Assembly: GCA_043777815.1 (NCBI GenBank)
Contig: JAYWHH010000009.1
Location: forward strand, 155,131-219,130
DNA from: JAXMDS01 sp043777815
GTDB lineage: Bacteria > Pseudomonadota > Alphaproteobacteria > Rickettsiales > Rickettsiaceae
Length of the DNA stretch: 64,000 nucleotides
Reading direction: 5' to 3'
The first letter of the stretch is position 1; each line of letters opens with the position of its first letter. The notes under the pieces are model-generated. The model worked only from the letters and a program-made list of their open reading frames with translations. It ran no database searches and had not been told where the DNA came from. Positions 27,666 to 37,201 of this stretch are shown here, piece after piece. A program made the translations under genes and the position numbers.

Positions 27666-29153
27666 TTGAGATATATTCATTATATTGCTATGAAGTTCTT
27701 ATATAACTATGTTAAAACTCGTTCGCTACATATCAAAGCCCAAGCATTTGATCAAAGCGCAGAAGTTGTTAACAGAAACAACTTATACAAACTATTGGGG
27801 TTTAAGCTGATAATTTTAACTGGATTATTAATTGACAATACGACATTTGCAATTGAAACTATTAAAATTAATAAGGGGCATCATGATCCAATTCCAATTG
27901 CTTTACAAGTTCCAAAAATTACTTACATTGAAGATGAGCGAGTTGCTAAAGAAGTATTTTCTATAGTACAAACAGATTTAGAGCATTCTGGTGGTTTTAA
28001 AATCTTACCTAGAGAAAGTTTTGTAGATAAAATCACTGGAATAGATTATATGCCTAATTTTCAGGCTTGGCAAATTATTAATGCTCAATTTTTATTAAAT
28101 AGTGAGATACAAGTACGAAATAGATCTGAGATTTTAATTAAATTAGTTTTATATGATGTAGTATCACAAAGAGTTTTTGCTCAAAAGGTTTACGAATCTT
28201 CAATGAAAAATTTAAGAAAGTTGTCACATATAGTTTCAAACTTTTTATATGAAAAAACAACGGGCAATAAAGGATATTTTAATAGTAAACTAGCTTATGT
28301 AGATGCAAATTATCGAAATGGCAAAAGAGTAACCAGAATAGCGGTTATGGATTATGATGGTTACAATCTAACATATGTAACCAATGGTAAAAATTTAGTT
28401 TTAACTCCTAGATTTTCCAAGGATGGAAGTAACTTAGCCTACGTTTCATTTGTTCAGAAAGTACCTAGGGTCGTTGTAAAAAATCTTTATTCTGGTAAAG
28501 AGTCTTTTGCGACTGATCTTAAAGCAATGTCTAGCGCACCTAGATTTGCACCGGATGGTAAAAAAATGTTAATCACAATTTCTGAAAGAGGGAGATCTAA
28601 TATTTTTGAAGTTGATCTTTTTAGTCATAAATATACTCAACTTACTAATAATCAATATATAAATACTTCAAGTACTTATAACCATAATGGCAACAGGATA
28701 TACTTTAACTCAGATATGGCTGGCAAAATTAATATTTACAGCTCAGATAGAAGTGGAGTGGGTAGTTATAAAATTGGACAAGGTGGGGGTAATTATTTTA
28801 CACCTATAGAATCTCCTAATGGAGACTACGTAGCTGCAACTAAAGTAGAAGGTGGCCAATTTTCAATAGTAGTAATGAATCCTGATGGCTCTGGAGAAAG
28901 AAAAATTACAGAAGGCTTTTTAGTTGAATCACCATCTTTTGCACCTAATAGTAATCTTATTGCTTTTACTAAAGAAGAAAAATCTAGAATCGAATCTAGT
29001 AAAAACAAAAAAATATTAGTTAATGCCAGCTACATATATGCAATTGATGTTACTGGTAGATATATGAGAAAAATCAATACACCAGGATTTGGTTTTGATC
29101 CAGAATGGTCTTGTGACTTGAGTGATCAACCAGATTTTTGGAAGCATCCATAA
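27666..29153 (+). CDS. tolB: Tol-Pal system protein TolB
   Basis: Periplasmic beta-propeller protein that links Pal to TolA during envelope constriction. After the N-terminal domain (LQVPKITYIED and so on) comes a six-bladed WD-like propeller with recurring SPRFAPDGKKM, TYNHNGNRIYFNSD and SPSFAPNSNLIAFT phrases, typical TolB. The annotated ATG gives an unusual 43-residue lead before the hydrophobic signal segment; a TTG at 27795 would start right at (M)GFKLIILTGLLIDNTTFA, a plausible signal peptide, so the true start is uncertain. tolQRA and pal are not adjacent. The last 45 bp of the gene are duplicated downstream. Confidence 0.92.
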   Translation: MRYIHYIAMKFLYNYVKTRSLHIKAQAFDQSAEVVNRNNLYKLLGFKLIILTGLLIDNTTFAIETIKINKGHHDPIPIALQVPKITYIEDERVAKEVFSIVQTDLEHSGGFKILPRESFVDKITGIDYMPNFQAWQIINAQFLLNSEIQVRNRSEILIKLVLYDVVSQRVFAQKVYESSMKNLRKLSHIVSNFLYEKTTGNKGYFNSKLAYVDANYRNGKRVTRIAVMDYDGYNLTYVTNGKNLVLTPRFSKDGSNLAYVSFVQKVPRVVVKNLYSGKESFATDLKAMSSAPRFAPDGKKMLITISERGRSNIFEVDLFSHKYTQLTNNQYINTSSTYNHNGNRIYFNSDMAGKINIYSSDRSGVGSYKIGQGGGNYFTPIESPNGDYVAATKVEGGQFSIVVMNPDGSGERKITEGFLVESPSFAPNSNLIAFTKEEKSRIESSKNKKILVNASYIYAIDVTGRYMRKINTPGFGFDPEWSCDLSDQPDFWKHP

Positions 29154-29419
29154 CATCTTCATCTGTGTTAAAGTTTGACCTAGTTGTTCTTACCTATGCA
29201 ATGTCGTACAAATTACTGAAAGCTTGGTCTAATTGTTCTTACCTATGCAATGTAGTGCAAAAATACAATGAAATCATTTATCTTTAAAGTCGCATCTAAT
29301 CGTCACAGCTGATTATCTTGTGACTTGAGTGATCAACCAGATTTTTGGAAGCATCCATAACATCTTCATCTTTGTTAAAGTTTGACCTAGTTTTTCTTAC
29401 CTATGCAATGTCGTACAAA
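29109..29419. repeat. tolB-tail duplication
   Basis: A 104-bp block at 29109-29212 recurs at 29316-29419 with two mismatches. The first copy contains the last 45 bp of tolB with its stop. Between them, about 29224-29284 carries a third, partial and more diverged copy ('ttcttacctatgcaatgt'). The rest of the 29154-29520 gap shows nothing else. Confidence 0.95.
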
Positions 29420-29520
29420 AATACAGTGAAAGCATTTATCTTGTTTATTATATAGTTATTTACTAGATTTATATTTATTTTAAGCGTCTAAATTTTCATT
29501 CTAGCCTAAACATATATAAA

Positions 29521-32500
29521 TTATAAAACTCTTTCACTAGACGACTTAGATTTAGTCAACTTATTATTTTTATGATTTCTATCTGTAGAACAATATTTTT
29601 CAACATTACTTAACTCTTCATTGACTGGGCTATACTTGGTCAACTTATTATTTTTATGATTTCTATCTGGAAAACAATATTTTTCAACATTACTTAACTC
29701 CCTATCTCGTCTTCTTGTCCATTGCTTTGTTTGTAAACTTTTGGGACTAATTGTTTCTAACATTTCTTTGATAGGTGTAATGAGTCCCAGGGCTCTATTA
29801 TTGGTTTTTGCAAAAGCCATATGTATTTCCTGAATTTTTTCTTCCTTTTTTAATGATTCTTTATTTGTGCGATGTTTATTACTGAGCTCGATGAGACTCT
29901 TTATATCATTGAAATGAAGTGGCAGTTTTTTATCATACATATCACGAAAATGACTTAGCTTAAGATATTTAGTATCCTTATCTTTTTCCACTAATTTAAC
30001 TTTTAAATTGCTATCTTTTACTTCTATTTGAATAGATTTATCAGTGTCGGCTATCTTGAACTTGAGTGCGAAATTATGACTTTGAAATTTATCTTTAGAT
30101 ATATCAATTCCTCTTATTCCATTATTAGTCTTGATTACTTTTCCAACAAAATTATTGTTTCGCGATTTTATTTCTGCAGTTTCATAAGTTAAATCATGAA
30201 TTCTGTCTTTATTAATTTCAAATGACATGCTCATAGATTTATTATCATCATTATGCGTCATATTAGCCTCATGTAACTGAGGCGGAATTTCAGAATAGTT
30301 TAGTTTTTTAAATTCCCACCCGCCTAATAAAGTTGCTACGCTAGTATCAGATTTTTCAAGACTATGAACACTTTCTTGACTTCTATCTAAATTTAAATCA
30401 TTTTTTTCAGTTTTAATGGTATTTATGTTTAAACTCTTTTTACTGGTTTCATTATTGGCACTTGTGTTTAAACTCTTTTTACTGGTTTCATTATTTGAAT
30501 TAGAGTCTTTACTTAAGTCAAGATGTTCTTGATCTGAAATCTTACTTAAATGCTCTTGAGATAGAGTTGCACTTGAAGCTTTTTGATCAAGATCATGATG
30601 TTTATTTGTTTTAACCTCCAAATCATCATTATATTTAGTATTTTTTACGATTTCTTCAGTCGTATTTACAATAAAAGAATTTGATTTTTTTAAACTTTCT
30701 GATTTTGTAAAAAGTGCATAATAATCATCAGAATGATTAGGTTTTTCTGCATACATATTTTTAACCATGTTAGGTTTAATGTCAATTTGATTGGGTGCAG
30801 TGCTATTGTCTTTAGACTGATTAGGCTTTTCCGTGTCTGTAGACTGATTAGGCTTTTCCACATCCATATCTTTAACCATGTCAGGTTTAATGTCAATTTG
30901 ATTGGGTGCAGTGCTATTTTCTTTAGTGTCTTCTTCTCTATCTACCAAATTTAACAATTCTTCAAGTGATGAAGATGAATTAATCATATCTTTTACTTTA
31001 TTCTCGTACTTATCGCTTTGTTTTTCGTTATCAGTATCAGATTTATATATAAAGCTTAAATTTAAATCATTATTCAAGTCTTTATTCAAGTCTTTTTCTG
31101 AACTTAAGTTTTTTCCTGATATAATACCAAGATTCAATTCGTTACTTAATAAACTATTGTCATCACCTAAGTTTTTGTTTAATATATCTCCAAGGTTATT
31201 GTATGAATTTGAAATTGTAGATGAATTATTATTTAATGACTTATTTGATAACTCTATAGACTCTGCATCATATTCGTCTTTTGATATATGCCCAAAATCT
31301 CTTTTTACTGCAGATGCATCGCTTGCATTCAGGTTAGTGGAATTGATATTTTTTGATAAATTTTCATGATTTTGCATTTCTCTCAAGCTATTACCACGAC
31401 TTAACTTTCTCTCAAAACTTTGTGAACTTGAGTCATTTGCGTTAATATTACGATTTGATTGATTTTTTAGACCCTTTATGTTTATTTTATTAGAATTGAT
31501 ATTCCTTAATTGACTGTCCAAATTATCTAAATTTAAATCATTTTCGCTAATAATACGAGATTTTTCAAAATCTTGCCCTCGCGTGTCACGTTCTAATGCG
31601 TCGCCCAAAGACAAATTGGAACCTAATGAATCATCCAATTTATTATTGCTTAAGCTCATTCTGGACTCGTTTAATGATTTGTTCATAATGAAGTTATTTT
31701 CACTCAAACTTATTTTATTTTCTGAATAAAAACTTATATTATTAGCATTTTTTGCGCTAAGGCTTATTTCACTTGTTGACAAATTTAATATTTCGGAAGC
31801 TGAACTATTCAAGTTGTAATCATCATTCATTATTAATGATGAATCTAGATCGCTTTTAGCCTTATTCACACTTGATGACCTTTTTGCTATCTCACTTTCT
31901 ATATCATCTAAATAATTAGAATATAATTCTTCAATATGACTATCTTGATTTAATTTTTTTTCTTTATCGCTCATGATATCTAATATATTTTTGGTCATAT
32001 CTTTTACTTTCTTTTCATCATTGAAGACCAATCCAAATAATTCCTTTAGTTTACTAGTAACATTGTTCTTTATATTGTTTAAATTTTCTGATTTTGATTT
32101 ATCTTGATTGCTAATATCTTCTTTCTTTTGCGCTTTGATCGGTGATTCTTTGCGCGATAACTCTTTGTTTTCTATAGGGTGTATATTGCTTACTATTTCT
32201 TGTTTTTTATTCTTAATTTCTTCTTCTATGAAATCTATATAGTCAACAAAAAATGTTTTAGCTTTTTCACTTGAGTCGCCTATGTAACTAGTGTCATTTT
32301 CTACTAACTCATATATATGCTCTATTAAATCTGGCATGGCATTTTTGGCTTTTTCTTTTGCCTCATGTTCATTATGACCATCTAATTTATATAATTCATT
32401 AACTTGACTCTCAAGATAATGTATAAGTTTTTCAATTTCATTGTCTAGTTTTTTTGGTTTTACTGAATCGTAATTTGATTCATATGATCTTGATTGACCT

Positions 32501-33084
32501 TGAGCATTAATCTCTTTTTGTAACTTATTCAATTCTTTTTCTATTGATGCATTGTCTTTGTTTTCGTATTCTTTATATTTTTTATTTGGCATGTCAGATG
32601 ATTCAATATATTTAACCTTCAAGACTTGGCGAAAATTTTCAAGCAATGCAACTCTATACTCTTCCACCTTTTTATACTCTTCTTCATTATCAATATTTTT
32701 GATATCTTGAATTGGAATTCGTTTTAATTCTTCAGATAATAACTCTATATTTTTTTGTACCTCTGTTATTATATCTAGCAATTCATCAGTACTAAAATTC
32801 TTAAAGTTTCCTTCTTTTTTTTCAGTTAAAAGCATTTGTATAAGTTCAAAATCAAATTTTCCCTCTTCAATCTCTGGCTCTTCTTTGGATTCTATACTTT
32901 GCTCTCCTCGAAGCTCTTCAATGATCTGTTGTATAGTTTTTATTTCAGTATTAACAACTTTAGGTTCATAGAATTCAAATTTTTCTTTGTAATTACTGAA
33001 CAAAGTCTCAGCTTCTGTTAACAAATTTCCCAATACTTCAATTAAATTTTCTACATTATTAGGTGAATTTTCATCCAATGTCAT
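29521..33084 (-). CDS. 1187-residue repeat-rich hydrophilic protein in the T4SS cluster
   Basis: Not recognised. The protein is very rich in Asn, Ser, Lys, Asp, Glu and Leu, without signal peptide or membrane helix. Residues about 1-370 look like coiled-coil helices. About 380-930 is low complexity with 'LNxSxxxLS' phrases and internal duplications: a 37-codon period around APNQIDIKP...VKDM...EKPNQS, and ETSKKSLN twice. About 935-1110 may be a folded domain (LLGGWEFKKLNYSEIPPQ onward). The C-terminus holds a 28-codon tandem duplication (ELSNVEKYC...NHKNNKLTK) and ends in a basic/Ser tail. It follows virB10 by 162 bp, where virB11 or virD4 is expected. A secreted substrate of the neighbouring T4SS is an inference only. 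Confidence 0.78.
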   Translation of the reverse strand: MTLDENSPNNVENLIEVLGNLLTEAETLFSNYKEKFEFYEPKVVNTEIKTIQQIIEELRGEQSIESKEEPEIEEGKFDFELIQMLLTEKKEGNFKNFSTDELLDIITEVQKNIELLSEELKRIPIQDIKNIDNEEEYKKVEEYRVALLENFRQVLKVKYIESSDMPNKKYKEYENKDNASIEKELNKLQKEINAQGQSRSYESNYDSVKPKKLDNEIEKLIHYLESQVNELYKLDGHNEHEAKEKAKNAMPDLIEHIYELVENDTSYIGDSSEKAKTFFVDYIDFIEEEIKNKKQEIVSNIHPIENKELSRKESPIKAQKKEDISNQDKSKSENLNNIKNNVTSKLKELFGLVFNDEKKVKDMTKNILDIMSDKEKKLNQDSHIEELYSNYLDDIESEIAKRSSSVNKAKSDLDSSLIMNDDYNLNSSASEILNLSTSEISLSAKNANNISFYSENKISLSENNFIMNKSLNESRMSLSNNKLDDSLGSNLSLGDALERDTRGQDFEKSRIISENDLNLDNLDSQLRNINSNKINIKGLKNQSNRNINANDSSSQSFERKLSRGNSLREMQNHENLSKNINSTNLNASDASAVKRDFGHISKDEYDAESIELSNKSLNNNSSTISNSYNNLGDILNKNLGDDNSLLSNELNLGIISGKNLSSEKDLNKDLNNDLNLSFIYKSDTDNEKQSDKYENKVKDMINSSSSLEELLNLVDREEDTKENSTAPNQIDIKPDMVKDMDVEKPNQSTDTEKPNQSKDNSTAPNQIDIKPNMVKNMYAEKPNHSDDYYALFTKSESLKKSNSFIVNTTEEIVKNTKYNDDLEVKTNKHHDLDQKASSATLSQEHLSKISDQEHLDLSKDSNSNNETSKKSLNTSANNETSKKSLNINTIKTEKNDLNLDRSQESVHSLEKSDTSVATLLGGWEFKKLNYSEIPPQLHEANMTHNDDNKSMSMSFEINKDRIHDLTYETAEIKSRNNNFVGKVIKTNNGIRGIDISKDKFQSHNFALKFKIADTDKSIQIEVKDSNLKVKLVEKDKDTKYLKLSHFRDMYDKKLPLHFNDIKSLIELSNKHRTNKESLKKEEKIQEIHMAFAKTNNRALGLITPIKEMLETISPKSLQTKQWTRRRDRELSNVEKYCFPDRNHKNNKLTKYSPVNEELSNVEKYCSTDRNHKNNKLTKSKSSSERVL
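29555..29700. repeat. 84-bp-period duplication at the C-terminal end
   Basis: A 62-bp block at 29555-29616 recurs at 29639-29700 (period 84 bp, 28 codons) with few mismatches, inside the 3' end of the 1187-residue gene. Frame is preserved. Confidence 0.95.
30760..30918. repeat. 111-bp-period in-frame duplication
   Basis: A 48-bp block at 30760-30807 recurs at 30871-30918 with one mismatch (period 111 bp, 37 codons) within the 1187-residue gene. Confidence 0.95.
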
Positions 33085-33246
33085 GATTTTAAAACAATAT
33101 AATGTTAATTATACCTTAGAGTAAATTGCTATCTATTTAGCAAATATACTGTTTATACGATATTGAAATGATAGTGCCAATCACTATAGTATTATCAAAT
33201 TCAACTATATTTTTTATATGCTTTTTATGGAAAAACCTCATAAAAT

Positions 33247-35598
33247 CTAAAGAAACTTAACTTTTTGTACAATTGCCTGAGGGAAATAATAATCCTCATT
33301 AACATAAATCTCTAAAACCTTACCTTGATCAATCGTTATATTTGGCTTGTCATTTTGACCAATAAATAGATCTTTAACAGTTTTTGATAAATTATCATAA
33401 GTATCTTTAGTGGCGGTAGTTAGATTTGAAGTTTTGGTTGATTGAATCACTCCATCTGCTGTATTGTTAATTTGTGCCATTAAGCTAGCTAGCTTAGTTT
33501 TTTTATCTCCTTGAGTAGAAATTAACAAATTTAAACAAAATTGATCTAAAGTTCTATAAGAATCTGAATTTTTGTCTGTAATCATATTTTTACACTGGGC
33601 GCATATTTCATTAATTCTAATTATTTCATCTTTAGAAGAGTCATTAAAAATGCTTGAAGCTGTAGACCTTATTCCCTTTGATACATCTAAATTGCTTGAT
33701 TTACTAGCCCCATCTACCCAATCATTCATTTTATCTAAGCCATAAGATGTTGCTAGCTTAATCGCAGAAGTTAATACTGCATTGAAGATTTTTTCTTTAT
33801 ACTTCATATCTAAATTTCCCGAAGCTCCCTTTAATCCTAAATTATCAACAGATATAGCTTGCAATTCTAACATCTGACCAGATGGAAGATCTATTCTTTT
33901 CCATGCAACATTTACTCTGTTAGATCCATCATTAGAAATGTTGGTATCATATGATCCAAAAATCTTAGAACCCCTAGGTATTAAAATATTTTTTGCATTC
34001 TCAGAGTATACATTTTGTGAAATAATAGCTTTTACTTCCCCACCTACATCAGTATTAATTGCTGTTTCTAGAATGGCATAAATTATTTTACCTTTATTGA
34101 GCACATAACCTGGATTCCCTTTTTTCTTGACACTGATAGTCTGCGCTTGATTATTATCATTATTATTTGGCTGTTCATTAGATGATATTTCACCTTGCAT
34201 CATCATGATAGAAGATTTCATCTTAGTATTTTTTCGCTCCATTCTAGCTAATTTATCTTCGTCATTTTCAGTATCTACTACTTTAGGCGGGTCTATAATA
34301 TATTTCAATTGAGGCTCTGGTTTACTATTTATTTTAGGCTTTATGATTTCTACTGGCAATGGTGGCAATTCAGGAGCTTCAACTTTAGGAGTAGGGGGCG
34401 GGGGCTCATATATGATAGGTGCCGCTACTGGAATTGGCTTTGAATCAAGCTTGGGTTTAATATTTATGAATCTTGGAGCTTCTGGCACAGATTTTGCGCG
34501 ATTATAAGTGTTACTTTGGGTAGTTTTAATAATTTTATTTGGAATAATTGGAATATTTTCTGGAATAGATGTTGAGTTTGTAGAGCTAAATACAGTGAAA
34601 TATACAGTAATCAATGCAAGTATTGCGGATATGGCTTTACCAGTCGTACTAAGAAGTATATTTTTTATTGCCTGCACCACTTGAGACACCTTTGCTTTTA
34701 TATTGGAAACATTGGACACAATAGATGATTTATTTTCATCTATAAGCTCTTGATCATTAGTCAAATATGCATTTTTAATTTTTGAATCATCATTTTGATC
34801 TATGTCCTTATCAGGCGCTTCATTATCTTTATCGGGGGCCTTGTTTTCACTATCTTGCAATGATTCTGCTTTTGCATTTTGCTCAAAATCATTTAATTCA
34901 TTATCGCTGTTTAGATTATCATTTTTGTCATAGTTCGCATTTTGATCAAAGTTACTCTTCGGTTTATTAGTTAAAACATCAAATTCCTCACTTTCATCTG
35001 AATAATTCTTTGAATTTTCATAGTTTTTAACTTGACCTTCTTTAGCATCATTTTTTTCATTTTCAGCAGCCTTAGATTTTTTTGAACTAGATGTGTTATA
35101 TGTATCGTTTGTTACATTATCAAAATCCAGCATTTGATTACTATTTTTTATTAGATCTGAAAAAGAATTAGATTGAGCTAAAGAAGATGAAGTTTCGGAT
35201 TGATCTAAAGAAGATGAAGTTTCGGATTGATCTAAATCAGATATTGATTCTTTTTTTTCTTTACTTGATGCTTTCTTTTTATGTTTTATTGTGCTTAAAT
35301 CATCTTGTTTTCTATTTTTTTCATTTTCTATTGATTGATCAATATAATCTATAAGTGAAGAGATCTCTTCTTTAGGTAATTGAGCATTATTTTTTAGCAT
35401 TGCTTCAGAATCTATTTCAACATGATTTTTTTGTATAGAATCCAAGTTATTATCAATGTTATTATCAATCTGTTCAGAGTCTTTAATAGATTCAGCAGAT
35501 TTAGATTTAGCTTTACTCTTGTTGATTTTTTTAGATGCTTTGTTTAATTTTGAACTAACAATATTTTCAACTTCATTTAATTCATCATCGTTTGACAT
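33247..35598 (-). CDS. virB10: Type IV secretion protein VirB10 with long N-terminal cytoplasmic extension
   Basis: VirB10 spans inner and outer membranes in the T4SS core complex. Residues about 1-310 are acidic, Ser/Asp/Asn/Lys-rich low complexity, much longer than the usual short cytoplasmic tail. A membrane helix follows (AISAILALITVYFTVF, about 318-335), then a Pro-rich periplasmic linker (PPPPTPKVEAPELPPLP), and the conserved TrbI/VirB10 barrel: YVLNKGKIIYAILETAINTD, IPRGSKIFGSYD, RVNVAWKRIDLPSGQ and the IYVNEDYYFP C-terminus. The length of 783 residues compares with about 400-480 in most systems. Third of a virB8-virB9-virB10 set (46-bp gap from virB9). Confidence 0.93.
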   Translation of the reverse strand: MSNDDELNEVENIVSSKLNKASKKINKSKAKSKSAESIKDSEQIDNNIDNNLDSIQKNHVEIDSEAMLKNNAQLPKEEISSLIDYIDQSIENEKNRKQDDLSTIKHKKKASSKEKKESISDLDQSETSSSLDQSETSSSLAQSNSFSDLIKNSNQMLDFDNVTNDTYNTSSSKKSKAAENEKNDAKEGQVKNYENSKNYSDESEEFDVLTNKPKSNFDQNANYDKNDNLNSDNELNDFEQNAKAESLQDSENKAPDKDNEAPDKDIDQNDDSKIKNAYLTNDQELIDENKSSIVSNVSNIKAKVSQVVQAIKNILLSTTGKAISAILALITVYFTVFSSTNSTSIPENIPIIPNKIIKTTQSNTYNRAKSVPEAPRFINIKPKLDSKPIPVAAPIIYEPPPPTPKVEAPELPPLPVEIIKPKINSKPEPQLKYIIDPPKVVDTENDEDKLARMERKNTKMKSSIMMMQGEISSNEQPNNNDNNQAQTISVKKKGNPGYVLNKGKIIYAILETAINTDVGGEVKAIISQNVYSENAKNILIPRGSKIFGSYDTNISNDGSNRVNVAWKRIDLPSGQMLELQAISVDNLGLKGASGNLDMKYKEKIFNAVLTSAIKLATSYGLDKMNDWVDGASKSSNLDVSKGIRSTASSIFNDSSKDEIIRINEICAQCKNMITDKNSDSYRTLDQFCLNLLISTQGDKKTKLASLMAQINNTADGVIQSTKTSNLTTATKDTYDNLSKTVKDLFIGQNDKPNITIDQGKVLEIYVNEDYYFPQAIVQKVKFL
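35183..35236. repeat. 27-bp in-frame tandem duplication in virB10
   Basis: Two identical adjacent 27-bp copies (35183-35209, 35210-35236), nine codons each, encode the repeated LDQSETSSS segment of the cytoplasmic extension. Confidence 0.96.
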
Positions 35599-35644
35599 AA
35601 GGTTTAGAAAAATTTAATTTGATAGTAAAGATAGACTGAGTTAT

Positions 35645-36205
35645 CTATGTGTTTTTTATACGTTTTAAGTAATCAAACTTCAAAATATACATGCAATTTT
35701 CATTACTTGAGCCTTTTATAACAACTAAATCAAACTCATAAGATCTTTTGTTGGTTATGACAGTCATGTTAGTTTTTATGTTTTCTTCTAGAGGTCTAAT
35801 AAATAATCTATTATCTATAATATTAAATTTAAAAGCATGGTTTTCACCAACCGAAATCGTCTTTACTTCTTCTCCTTTTTCAAACAGTATATGTGATTGA
35901 AATCCAGGCTTTAGTTTCAAGGAATAAATCCTCTCCTCATCAAAAAAATAACTTTGAATTCTAGATTCAGACTTATAATTTTTATTGTTATAATCTCTCT
36001 TAATGTTGATTACATTCATGTTTTTGCTACTATTATTGTTTACATTTTGAGTAACTCGTGACAAATTATGGAATGAGAAAGATTTTAAAGGTTGATTTAT
36101 TTGAATTCCTTTGATTATATTTGCAGGAGCTATTATGATCAATAATAAAAGCCAATTTTTTTTGTTGTAAAAAAAATTACAAAAGTTTTTAATTGTGTTT
36201 TTCAT
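35645..36205 (-). CDS. virB9: Truncated VirB9-like protein (N-terminal domain only)
   Basis: 186 residues with an N-terminal hydrophobic segment (LLLLIIIAPANIIKG) acting as signal. The VirB9/TrbG N-terminal domain follows: ESRIQSYFFDEERIYSLKLKPGFQSHI, VKTISVGENHAFKFNIIDNRLFIRPLEENIKTNMTVITNKRSYEFDLV. It stops directly after the RSYEFDL...YILKFDY strand. The C-terminal domain that packs against VirB7 and the VirB10 barrel (another 80-100 residues in full VirB9) is missing. The reading frame is otherwise intact and closely spaced with virB8 (22 bp) and virB10. Divergent extra VirB9 copies are known in Rickettsiales; this may be such a paralogue, with a full copy elsewhere. Confidence 0.85.
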   Translation of the reverse strand: MKNTIKNFCNFFYNKKNWLLLLIIIAPANIIKGIQINQPLKSFSFHNLSRVTQNVNNNSSKNMNVINIKRDYNNKNYKSESRIQSYFFDEERIYSLKLKPGFQSHILFEKGEEVKTISVGENHAFKFNIIDNRLFIRPLEENIKTNMTVITNKRSYEFDLVVIKGSSNENCMYILKFDYLKRIKNT

Positions 36206-36227
36206 TTATAAATATTTTTTTAATTTC

Positions 36228-36890
36228 TTAACTGTTATCATCACTTACCTTATATCCAACTACTGTAAAGCCAACTGGGTTAATATCAGACTCTTGATCG
36301 CTTATATATCTATCTAAATAAGCCATTTCAATTACTGCAACTTTATTAAAAGTATCTACATTTCCCAATGTTTCTGTTACTGAAAACCTAACAATATATT
36401 TGTTATTATCTAATTTAGACCATGATCTTATCGTTACATAAGTATTATTTCTATCGCCATATTTTTTTGTTGGATCATTTTCAGGACTCTTAATATAACC
36501 TAAGTATTGTGAATATATATTTTCAGATGACAGACTGGCTATTATGCTTTTAGCGTAATCGTTAAAATCAACATGATTATAACTTTCTCTAGTGGTTATG
36601 TACTTCTTTATAAAATATCTAGCCAAATTTTCTTTCGAATCCAAAAAACTTTTATCTATCGGTTTAACTAATAATACCTGTCCAGTATTTTCCTCAATTT
36701 TTATCACCAACGGGTCAAAGCGTCTCAATTGTGAAATTTTAAAAGTTATAAAAACTAAAATAACTATAGCCACAATTCCAAAAAGATTTAGATAAATCAA
36801 GATTCTTCTTTGTGATAAAAGCTCCCTTGATCTATCATTGTACCAATTAGATTCCAACGAGTTATCCTTCTTTGAGTTCCAAAAAACCAT
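36228..36890 (-). CDS. virB8: Type IV secretion protein VirB8
   Basis: Inner-membrane assembly factor of the T4SS. Short cytoplasmic N-terminus ending SNWYNDRSRELLSQRR, a single membrane helix (about 31-49, LIYLNLFGIVAIVILVFITF), then the NTF2-like periplasmic domain with ITTRESYNHVDF, YVTIRSWSKLDNNKYIVRFSVTE and VAVIEMAYLDR. The length of 220 residues is typical. First gene of the virB8-virB9-virB10 transcript; divergent from a lipoprotein gene 311 bp away. Confidence 0.93.
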   Translation of the reverse strand: MVFWNSKKDNSLESNWYNDRSRELLSQRRILIYLNLFGIVAIVILVFITFKISQLRRFDPLVIKIEENTGQVLLVKPIDKSFLDSKENLARYFIKKYITTRESYNHVDFNDYAKSIIASLSSENIYSQYLGYIKSPENDPTKKYGDRNNTYVTIRSWSKLDNNKYIVRFSVTETLGNVDTFNKVAVIEMAYLDRYISDQESDINPVGFTVVGYKVSDDNS

Positions 36891-37029
36891 ACCTGATTAG
36901 TAAGATTTTGTTTGGATCAATTGTAGTTTGAAATATGGGTACTTTATAGCAAACAACTCAGCTTTAGATTGAATTTTTATTTACAGTAGTAGTTTTGTTA
37001 CAAGAAATGTAAAATTGAGATCTAAATAA

Positions 37030-37055
37030 AACTACTAATTATCAAGTTAGTAGTT
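37030..37055. promoter_or_regulatory. Perfect 9-bp inverted repeat between virB8 and the lipoprotein gene
   Basis: AACTACTAA and TTAGTAGTT (37030-37038, 37047-37055) flank an 8-nt loop and are followed by an eight-T run near 37061-37068. It lies in the middle of the 311-bp divergent intergenic region (36891-37201), so it could be an operator or a leader attenuator for the lipoprotein; a simple gene-end terminator is unlikely because no gene ends here. Confidence 0.5.
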
Positions 37056-37201
37056 AAGTTATTTTTTTTCATTATAAGTCTTATTTTAAAGACTTAAGAA
37101 TCCTAATTCACTTTCAATTTTTTGCTAAATGTCTTAGATTTTTTATCATTTTTTCAATAGGGCGATGATATAATTTGTTAATATTGACTACCTAGTGGCA
37201 A

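Noticed and set aside
30902..31369. 155-codon plus-strand ORF rich in Phe/Ser/Leu opposite the 1187-residue gene
   Set aside because: Antisense to low-complexity Asn/Ser/Asp/Lys codons, which automatically give Phe/Leu/Ser-rich frames; the minus-strand frame is three times longer and intact.
35645..36205. Frameshift as the cause of the short VirB9
   Set aside because: Only about 46 bp separate its stop from the virB10 start, leaving no room for a lost C-terminal domain; it is a clean deletion or a short paralogue, not a simple frameshift.
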